From Collinsella sp. (lineage in GTDB: Bacteria > Actinomycetota > Coriobacteriia > Coriobacteriales > Coriobacteriaceae), in NCBI GenBank assembly GCA_022720335.1, contig JAIHVJ010000029.1:1-29576 (forward strand): DNA of 29,576 nucleotides, in the 5' to 3' direction. Below are positions 24,192 through 29,576 of this stretch, piece after piece (positions within the stretch are counted from its first letter, which is position 1; the number at the start of each line of letters is the position of its first letter). Under the pieces are notes generated by a model. The model worked only from the letters and a program-made list of their open reading frames with translations. It did no database searches and was not told where the DNA came from. The position numbers and the translations under genes were made by a program.

Positions 24192-24300
24192 GTCCTGCGC
24201 TGGGGTATGGGTCAGCGGTGGCTGCTGCCGAGTCCTACGTGACTGCTGTTTTCGGTATAAGGCACCGTTGAGCCTGCATATATGACACGCGCATTACATA

Positions 24301-24335
24301 ACGGCGTGCTGCTTTGTCGGCAGTGCGCCGTTTTG
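24301..24335 (+). terminator. Weak terminator after pheT
   Basis: ACGGCG and CGCCGT arms with an inner CTGC/GCAG pair and a 2x2 internal loop are followed by TTTTG. It overlaps the -35 region of the next promoter. Confidence 0.45.
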
Positions 24336-24342
24336 CTATGAT
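24314..24342 (+). promoter_or_regulatory. Promoter of the cobalt/nickel transporter operon
   Basis: TTGTCG (24314-24319) and TATGAT (24337-24342) are separated by 17 bp, about 95 bp before cbiM. The predicted start point lies just before the inverted repeat at 24353. Confidence 0.65.
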
Positions 24343-24352
24343 AGCCCGCGGC

Positions 24353-24380
24353 GTGTTACGAATCTGACATTACGTAACAC
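24353..24380. promoter_or_regulatory. Palindromic operator GTGTTACG-N12-CGTAACAC
   Basis: Perfect 8-bp arms (24353-24360 and 24373-24380) with a 12-bp spacer lie immediately downstream of the predicted transcription start. The position suits a repressor, presumably a metal-responsive one. The arms differ from the classical NikR half site (GTATGA/TCATAC). Confidence 0.7.
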
Positions 24381-24437
24381 TGGAAAGGTGATTCAAGCGG
24401 CGTTGCAATTCCGTGCGCCGATAACCGGGAGGCGTAC

Positions 24438-25523
24438 ATGCACATTCCAGATAATTATCTGTCCCCGCAGACCGATGCCGTCATGGCGGTGGCGATGGTG
24501 CCCGTCTGGGCTCACTGTATCAAGAAGGTGCGCGCCACGCTCGATCGCGAGCACATGGCTTTCCTGGGCATCTGCGCCGCATTTTCCTTCTTGCTTATGA
24601 TGTTCAACGTGCCGCTGCCCGGCGGCACCACTGGCCACGCCGTTGGTGGCGCACTCATCGCGCTGCTGCTGGGCCCCGAGGCCGCGGCTATCGCGGTTTC
24701 GGTCGCGCTGGCGCTGCAAGCGCTGCTGTTTGGCGACGGCGGCATCCTGTCCTTTGGCGCTAACTGCTTTAACATGGCCTTCGTGTTGCCGTTTGCCGCA
24801 GCCATCGTGTTCCGCGCGCTTAACAGCCGTTTGCACGACAAGAGCTGGGGCACTTCGGTTTCTGCCATCGTGAGCGGCTGGATCGGCTTGTGCGTGGCTG
24901 CCCTGTGCGCTGCCATCGAGTTTGGCATTCAGCCGATGCTCTTTACCAACGCTTCGGGCGCGCCGCTGTACTGCCCCTTCCCGTTGTCTGTGGCTATTCC
25001 GGCCATGTTGATCCCGCATATGCTGGTCGCCGGTGTCGTCGAGGGCGTGGCGACGGCCGCAATCTACGGTTTCATTAAGAAGACGGCGCCGAGCGTTATC
25101 GTCGGGCCCGAGGCTTCCGACGGCCTGCTGGAGTCCGAGGGCGCAACCGCCAAGAAGACCTCGCTGGTCCCCACGCTCATCCTGGTCGCTGTGCTTGTCG
25201 TGGCCACGCCGCTGGGCCTGCTGGCCACCGGTGACGCATGGGGCGAGTGGGACGCCGAGGGCGCCGCGACCGCCGTTCAGGAGGCTGGCGACGACAGCCT
25301 GCAGGCTTCGGTCGGCCTCGATACCCCGACCTTTGCCGATGCCCTGCCCACGGGCGATTATCTGCAGGCCTATTCCGAGGAGCAGGGCCTTGGCTTTGCC
25401 GGCCAGGCCGCGATGTATATTCTTTCGGGCGTGATTGGCGTGGCGGTGCTTACCATTGCATTCCGCCTGGTCTCGCTGACGGTCAAGGAAAGCGGTGCTC
25501 ATGGCAATAGCCGAGCTGCCTAG
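24438..25523 (+). CDS. cbiM: ECF transporter, CbiM/NikM-type metal-binding S component
   Basis: This is the substrate-specific membrane component of a cobalt or nickel energy-coupling factor transporter. The protein starts MHIPDNYLSP; an N-terminal Met-His pair is the metal-chelating end known for CbiM/NikM. FNVPLPGGTTGHAVGG (about 55-70), LFGDGGILSFGANCFNMAF (about 97-115) and GVVEGVATA are family motifs. After the CbiM core, a soluble loop (about 245-315) and a final helix (MYILSGVIGVAVLTIAFRLV) extend the protein to 361 residues, as in forms fused to a CbiN/NikN-like second part; I do not see a PDGLE motif. GGGAGG lies 5 bp ahead of ATG. It overlaps cbiQ by about 20 bp. Confidence 0.9.
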   Translation: MHIPDNYLSPQTDAVMAVAMVPVWAHCIKKVRATLDREHMAFLGICAAFSFLLMMFNVPLPGGTTGHAVGGALIALLLGPEAAAIAVSVALALQALLFGDGGILSFGANCFNMAFVLPFAAAIVFRALNSRLHDKSWGTSVSAIVSGWIGLCVAALCAAIEFGIQPMLFTNASGAPLYCPFPLSVAIPAMLIPHMLVAGVVEGVATAAIYGFIKKTAPSVIVGPEASDGLLESEGATAKKTSLVPTLILVAVLVVATPLGLLATGDAWGEWDAEGAATAVQEAGDDSLQASVGLDTPTFADALPTGDYLQAYSEEQGLGFAGQAAMYILSGVIGVAVLTIAFRLVSLTVKESGAHGNSRAA

Positions 25524-26337
25524 CTGGCTTGCGGTCGAGCAGCGTTACGAGCCCGCGAGGGCTCGACATCGTGTGATGCAAAAGAATGTCCTGCACCTGG
25601 CGAGCCTGCTTGAGCGGGTTCGTCTGGGTGGAGGCGCGCACGAGGGCGGGTCGATGGTCGACCGCGCCCTTTCTTGCGTTTCGGCTCCGGTGCGCCTGGT
25701 GGGGATGTTCGTTTGCGTCCTGTGCGTGTGTCTGACGCAGAGCCCGCTGTACCTCATGTTGATGGCGGCTATCGCGCTGGTGCTCGTTGCCGTGCGCCCC
25801 GTACGCGGGCTGCGGGCAACCTTTGTGCCGGCGCTTGGCGCTGCGGGGCTCGCGGTGGTTCTGGCGCTGCCCGCCTTGCTGCTGGACGCTTCTGCCGCGG
25901 GCGCCATGCTCAAGATTGCGCTCAAGACGTTCATTAACGTGACGCTCGTGCTGGGCGTTTCGTGGACCCTCACATGGAGCCGCATGTCGGCGGCGCTCAA
26001 GACGCTACATCTGCCCGACGAGGTCATCTTTACGTTTGATATGGCGCTCAAGCACATCGAGGTGCTGGGCCGAACGGCGCACGATCTGACCGAATCGGTC
26101 ATGCTGCGCAGTGTGGGTCGCGCGCCTGAGGGGTTTTCGCGCACCGACTCGGTCGCGGGTATCATGGGCATGACGTTTATCAAGGCGATGGAATGCAGCC
26201 ATGCGATGGACGAGGCCATGCTCTGCCGTGGGTTTGCCGGTGTGTATCCGGCGCCCGCGCGCGCCGGGCTTGGCTGGCGCGATGCGGTCTATGCGGCCGG
26301 CGTGGCGCTGCTGGCAGTGTTGTGCGCCGTGCTGTAG
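25501..26337 (+). CDS. cbiQ: ECF transporter transmembrane component (EcfT/CbiQ family)
   Basis: This protein couples the ATPase to the S component. It has a soluble N-terminal stretch, then several membrane helices (LVGMFVCVLCVCL, LYLMLMAAIALVLVAV, ATFVPALGAAGLAVVLALPALLL, INVTLVLGVSWTL), and a final helix. The cytoplasmic coupling region shows two Ala-Arg-Gly-like motifs, LRSVGRAPEGF and MLCRGFAG, typical of EcfT. ATG 25501 has AAGGA ahead within the end of cbiM; GTG 25495 is an alternative. The overlap implies translational coupling. Confidence 0.88.
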   Translation: MAIAELPSWLAVEQRYEPARARHRVMQKNVLHLASLLERVRLGGGAHEGGSMVDRALSCVSAPVRLVGMFVCVLCVCLTQSPLYLMLMAAIALVLVAVRPVRGLRATFVPALGAAGLAVVLALPALLLDASAAGAMLKIALKTFINVTLVLGVSWTLTWSRMSAALKTLHLPDEVIFTFDMALKHIEVLGRTAHDLTESVMLRSVGRAPEGFSRTDSVAGIMGMTFIKAMECSHAMDEAMLCRGFAGVYPAPARAGLGWRDAVYAAGVALLAVLCAVL

Positions 26338-26383
26338 GCGCTGCTGGTTCCGGCTGGGGATGCAAATGGGGAAGGGCGACGTT

Positions 26384-27064
26384 TTGGCAAACGATACAAA
26401 TGGCGCGATGGGCGCGAGCGGTTCTGCTGGCGCCGAGACCACGCCGCTCATCGAGTTTCGCGACGTGGTGTTTTCCTATGCGGGGCATACGGTTGTCGAT
26501 GGTGTGTCGCTGCAGGTCGATTGTGGTGAACTCGTTGCCCTGCTCGGTCCCAACGGCTGCGGTAAGACGACGATTATGCGCCTTATTAACGGCCTTGAAC
26601 TCGCGGACACAGGGGCATACCTGTTTGACGGGCATGTGATTGATGCGGCGTTTCTAAAGGATTCCGCGGCCGCTCAGCGTTTTCATCAGCGCATGGGCTT
26701 CGTATTCCAAAACGCCGATGCCCAGCTGTTCTGCGCCACGGTGGGCGAGGAAGTTGCTTTTGGTCCCGCGCAGATGGGTCTGCCGGCAGACGAGCTCGAG
26801 CGCCGCGTGCGCGATGCCATGGGGCTGTTCCAGGTTGCCGACCTTGCCGACGCCTCTCCCTATCAGCTCTCGGGCGGGCAAAAGAAGCGTGTTGCGCTGG
26901 CTGCGGTGGTGTCGATGAACCCGGATATCTTGGTCCTCGACGAGCCTACCAATGGGCTCGACGAGGATTCATGCGACATCGTGGTCAATTTCTTGCTGGC
27001 TTATGTCGCGGCGGGTAAGACGGTCTTGATGAGCACGCATCACCAGCGCGCGGCTTTGCCGTGA
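26384..27064 (+). CDS. cbiO: ECF transporter ATPase (CbiO type), C-terminally short
   Basis: This ATP-binding subunit drives the metal ECF transporter. The 226-residue protein has Walker A GPNGCGKTT (55-63), Q-loop VFQNADAQLF (108-117), signature LSGGQKKR (162-169), Walker B ILVLDEPTNGLDED (182-195) and the H-loop STHH (217-220). It ends only six residues later (QRAALP). Family members continue for some 20-40 residues with a strand-helix unit after the H-loop histidine, so the end looks truncated; an extended -10 box follows the stop at once. TTG 26384 is chosen because GGGGAAGGG is 7 bp ahead; ATG 26360 and 26366 are possible but lack such a site. The gene follows cbiQ after 46 bp. Confidence 0.85.
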   Translation: MANDTNGAMGASGSAGAETTPLIEFRDVVFSYAGHTVVDGVSLQVDCGELVALLGPNGCGKTTIMRLINGLELADTGAYLFDGHVIDAAFLKDSAAAQRFHQRMGFVFQNADAQLFCATVGEEVAFGPAQMGLPADELERRVRDAMGLFQVADLADASPYQLSGGQKKRVALAAVVSMNPDILVLDEPTNGLDEDSCDIVVNFLLAYVAAGKTVLMSTHHQRAALP

Positions 27065-27073
27065 TGGTATAGT
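27065..27073 (+). promoter_or_regulatory. Extended -10 promoter element of the phospholipase-like gene
   Basis: TG-G-TATAGT (27065-27073) begins right after the cbiO stop codon. With a start point near 27080 it favours translation from ATG 27100. No clear -35 is visible, which an extended -10 can tolerate. Confidence 0.45.
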
Positions 27074-27099
27074 TATCCAGGTTTTTTATGGGGGTGGCT

Positions 27100-27948
27100 A
27101 TGCCAAGCTGGAACATTCATATCGCTCAGACGGAGCGTTTGCTGGAGCGCACCGGTGCGCTTGCCAATAGCGTGCGCGACCGCAATGCCTTTTTGTTTGG
27201 CTGCGTGGTTCCGGATATCTTCGTGGGCTATATGGTCCCTGGCATCGCCGATCCCATCCCGTACCGCATTACGCACTTTGCAAAGCCCGAGCCTATCCCT
27301 AAGCCTCGTGAGCATGAGTTCTGGGATACCTATGTGGCACCGTTGCTTAAAAGTTCGCCCACCGGTGCGCCAGCCGCGGCTACCTCGATTGTCGAGGAGC
27401 GCGAGCGACTGAATCGCGTGCACTATCCCCAGCGCTACAGGGATGCCGAGCCGGTTGTCGGTCCCGGCGCTCGTGAGTTCTCGCTTGCGTCCGAGGACGT
27501 GGCGCAGTCGTTGCTCGATTTGACATTGGGTGTCTGGTCGCATCTGGTGGCCGATACCGTATGGAATACGCGCGTGAATCAGTACCTGGAGGCGCACGGC
27601 GGCAAGCCGTGCGAGGAGTTCCGCATTAAAAAGCAAGGCGACTTTGACTGGTTTGGCAAGACGCTCGGCATTGTTTCGATTCCGCGTGCGACCGATCGCC
27701 TGTATACTGCGGCGACGCGTTTTGGGCAGTATCCCATCCATAAGGAGTATGTGCTCAAGACCATCGGCGTTATGCACGAGATCGTGCGCGAAAACCCCGG
27801 CGAGCCCGACCATCCGCCATACCGCCTGCTGACCGAGAAATTCTTCGACGCAACGTTTACCGAGGTCATCGAGCTGACCGAGGCGGGCTTTGCGGCCCGT
27901 GTCGAATCGCCCGATGTGCCTGCACTACCCCTGATCACTAGCTGCTAG
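27100..27948 (+). CDS. Zinc-dependent phospholipase C-like protein
   Basis: This 282-residue protein starts MPSWNIHIAQTERLL and continues NAFLFGCVVPDIFVGYMV, with THF after a short loop and LTLGVWSHLVADTVWN in the middle. The pattern of Trp/His/Asp residues along helices resembles the zinc-dependent phospholipase C fold (PF00882). No signal peptide is present; in many actinobacterial members the protein is cytoplasmic and the substrate unknown. ATG 27100 is preferred to ATG 27088 because GGGGG lies 6 bp ahead and MPSWN is a common family start. The stop overlaps that of the convergent downstream gene through one CTAG. Confidence 0.75.
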   Translation: MPSWNIHIAQTERLLERTGALANSVRDRNAFLFGCVVPDIFVGYMVPGIADPIPYRITHFAKPEPIPKPREHEFWDTYVAPLLKSSPTGAPAAATSIVEERERLNRVHYPQRYRDAEPVVGPGAREFSLASEDVAQSLLDLTLGVWSHLVADTVWNTRVNQYLEAHGGKPCEEFRIKKQGDFDWFGKTLGIVSIPRATDRLYTAATRFGQYPIHKEYVLKTIGVMHEIVRENPGEPDHPPYRLLTEKFFDATFTEVIELTEAGFAARVESPDVPALPLITSC

Positions 27949-28951
27949 CCGGCCGGCTTGACGGTGAACAGTTCATCCCAATTGACCAACGGCTCCCGTC
28001 GCAGGGTTTCTGCGGCGGTGCGTTCCTGATCGGTCTTTGGGATGTAGGGGAGCCCCGCCTTTTTATGAATGAGCTCGGCGATGTTGTTAAAGCTCTTCGT
28101 GTCCTTGATTTGCTCATAGGTTATCTGGATAACGTCATAGCCCATGCTTGTGAGGGCGGTGGTGCGCTCGGCATCGGAGAGACTTGCGGCTTCGCTGTCA
28201 TGGGCGGAGCGGCCTTGGCATTCCAAAATGACGCCCATGCTGTCGATGTTGCTCTGCGCACGTTGTTTGCGATGTTGATGCCCATGCCGCCCTCGTCGCG
28301 GGGGAGCGAGACAAGCATGGAGGTCTGTACTTCGAAGGGTGAGGCGGTCTGCCCCGTCATGTGCTCGGCTGCCCAGCGCAGTTGTTTAACGCCGCGCAGG
28401 CCTGCGGCCTGCTTGGCGAACGCGGCGATATCCGCTGCGCTGAGGAGCGGTGGGCGCTTCCACAGGTTGGTGTCATTGCCCTTGGTGTCGACAACGCGTT
28501 TCCAACCACAGTCGGGCGGAATGAGCTTAAGCGAAATTGCTTCATCGAGCTGCTGCTGCGCCCGTTTACAAGGCGTGAACACTGCAAAGGAGCCGCACAT
28601 CTCGTAGCAAGCCATGAGTAACTGGTTGCGCGAGACCTGCGTAGCAAGGTTGAGCAGTGTGAACTCCGGGGACGTGACATTAAACCCATGCTCAGTCTGC
28701 CTAAACGACCCAGGAGGCGGCTCTTGGGTTAGCAGACGGCTATGAAATAGCTTTCCGTTCGCGCGCTGTTTTCTTTCGCCCACGAATCTCCAAACTGGTG
28801 TGCCGAGCAAGTCTTTAAATACTGGTTGTTTTGAGTAATGCACCAAGCGATGGTCATGGTCGGGCGGCAGGATTGCCGGATAGAGTCCTAGTATCTGGGG
28901 CGGGATGCGATAGTACTGAAAAGCTGTGGGTCCGCAAGCGAGAAATGACAT
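27945..28951 (-). pseudogene. Frameshifted nuclease-like (DUF559/VSR-type) conserved protein
   Basis: Two frames belong to one gene. From ATG 28951 the frame reads MSFLACGPTAFQYYRIPPQI and runs about 230 residues to about 28262 (GINIANNVR). The other frame continues from there (QSNIDSMGVILECQGRSAHD) to 27945, ending WDELFTVKPAG. One base appears to be missing near 28255-28262 (GTGCG/CAGAGC). The C-terminal part, with ILECQGRSAHD followed by DAERTTALTSMGYDVIQITYEQI, resembles a PD-(D/E)XK very-short-patch-repair or DUF559 fold. The N-terminal half looks like the conserved part of a Coriobacteriia protein family of unknown role. A single-base error or a true recent frameshift would look the same. 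Confidence 0.65.
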
Positions 28952-28995
28952 GGCAATCCGATCGTTCGAGCGTTGTTTGGGCTAGAAAGGCTATC

Positions 28996-29130
28996 GGTTT
29001 CGGAAGTGCGGGGAAAAAGACAAACAGGCAAAGCACAAGCGGTATTTGAGCCAACTTTATCAGGGGTTTTGTTGAAATAAAAGGGCTTGTGCTCGGGGGT
29101 AAGCAATTTTTCCCCGCACTTCCGAAAACC
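28996..29130. repeat. Nested palindromic element (about 135 bp)
   Basis: Outer arms 28996-29018 and 29107-29130 are inverted copies (20 bp perfect, then one extra T) carrying CGGAAGTGCGGGGAAAAA. Inner arms AGCACAAGC (29032-29040) and GCTTGTGCT (29085-29093) are perfect. The core contains CAAC/GTTG. No coding frame is evident. It lies upstream of the frameshifted nuclease-like gene and resembles a MITE or other mobile palindromic repeat, or a structured RNA. Confidence 0.7.
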
Positions 29131-29304
29131 AGGTCGATCTGACTCTTGCTAAAACGATTTAGCAGCGTCGGTCAAGGTGCGGGTTTGCCACCGGGCGAAC
29201 ACTTTTATCGCTTGGGACTATATTTATTGGGCCTCGAAGGGTGGATTTCGCGCTTTTGGTAAAGAAATGAGTGCGTGTTTTGCCGTGCGGCGGCATTGGC
29301 ACAG
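29131..29304. other. No feature seen
   Basis: This stretch lies between the palindromic element and the pyruvate kinase terminator. I see no gene, repeat or clear promoter here. Confidence 0.5.
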
Positions 29305-29341
29305 AAAAAGGGCCCGGAAGGCGAAGCCTTCCGGGCCCTTT
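29305..29341 (-). terminator. Intrinsic terminator of pyruvate kinase
   Basis: A perfect 16-bp stem (29307-29322 with 29326-29341) has a GAA loop. On the minus strand it ends in TTTTT, 29 bp after the stop codon of the gene. Confidence 0.9.
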
Positions 29342-29369
29342 GCAATGCAAGTATGCTTGCAAGTACGAC

Positions 29370-29576
29370 TTAGCGCACCTGAGCGACGTAAGCGACGTTG
29401 GTCGAGGAGACCTTGTCCTCGAGCTGGACGCTCATGCGGGGATCGCCGGCGGTAGCGACGGTCAGGTCGCCGGCCTCGACGTAGCCGAGCTCCTTAGCGG
29501 TCTCGATCGCCTTGACGATCGTGCCGTTGACGGTGCCCTGGGTAATCTCGGCCTGGTGCGGGATAACGCCCCAGTA
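29370..29576 (-). CDS. pyk: Pyruvate kinase, C-terminal end (partial)
   Basis: Only the last 68 residues are in the window; the gene continues past the right edge. The sequence YWGVIPHQAEITQGTV is followed by AIETAKELGYVEAGDLTVATAGDP and ends VAYVAQVR. This is the pyruvate kinase C-terminal regulatory domain (W-GV-P, helix, K-x-GDL-V-TAG-P). The enzyme makes pyruvate and ATP from phosphoenolpyruvate in glycolysis. A strong terminator follows. Confidence 0.85.
   Translation of the reverse strand, partial: YWGVIPHQAEITQGTVNGTIVKAIETAKELGYVEAGDLTVATAGDPRMSVQLEDKVSSTNVAYVAQVR

Noticed and set aside
24192..24437. Cobalamin or NiCo riboswitch before cbiM
   Set aside because: I could not recognise the conserved B12-box or NiCo core; the promoter and palindromic operator explain the region better.
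24393..25502. 369-residue minus-strand open frame opposite cbiM
   Set aside because: Antisense shadow, rich in His/Arg/Gln/Gly; cbiM is unambiguous.

Overview
The window looks like chromosome from a high-G+C Gram-positive of the Coriobacteriia, most like Collinsella. This is inference from protein style, codon use, the mannose-family PTS, the DUF4012 protein, GlmM and the T-box-controlled pheST; no database search was possible. Most of the window is G+C-rich housekeeping DNA. It surrounds an accessory stretch (about 2.1-13.3 kb) carrying two DNA-modification or defence loci and mobile-element debris.

Layout. 0-1.8 kb: PTS IIC and IID genes with a terminator; the IIC start is abnormal and runs to the window edge. 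1.8-3.6 kb: an AlbA_2/ATPase/winged-helix regulator whose promoter lies between two near-identical 51-bp operator arrays. 3.7-7.25 kb: an unknown small gene and a divergent restriction-modification pair (5-methylcytosine methyltransferase and a Sau3AI/MutH-type GATC endonuclease), with a 50-bp concentric GATC-containing palindrome between them. 7.4-8.1 kb: a DUF5710 protein. 8.4-9.3 kb: remains of an integrative element (HTH/excisionase fragment, primase PriCT_2 fragment). 9.4-12.3 kb: a second C5 methyltransferase facing a DUF262-HEPN operon, the best candidate for a little-described defence system. 12.8-13.4 kb: an IS21-family remnant and tRNA-Val(GAC).

13.7-20.2 kb: a broken EamA-type transporter, a DUF4012 membrane protein, glmM, and a convergent M32 carboxypeptidase. 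20.3-24.2 kb: a T-box leader, pheS and a pheT that is out of frame near its start. 24.3-27.1 kb: a cobalt/nickel ECF transporter (cbiM-cbiQ-cbiO) with a visible promoter and operator; the ATPase is short at its C-terminus. 27.1-29.6 kb: a zinc-dependent phospholipase C-like protein, a frameshifted nuclease-like gene, a nested palindromic repeat, and the 3' end of pyruvate kinase with its terminator.

Several genes carry deletions or frameshifts, including the normally essential pheT. Either the sequence has local assembly or sequencing errors, or decay is unusually frequent here. Raw reads would decide.
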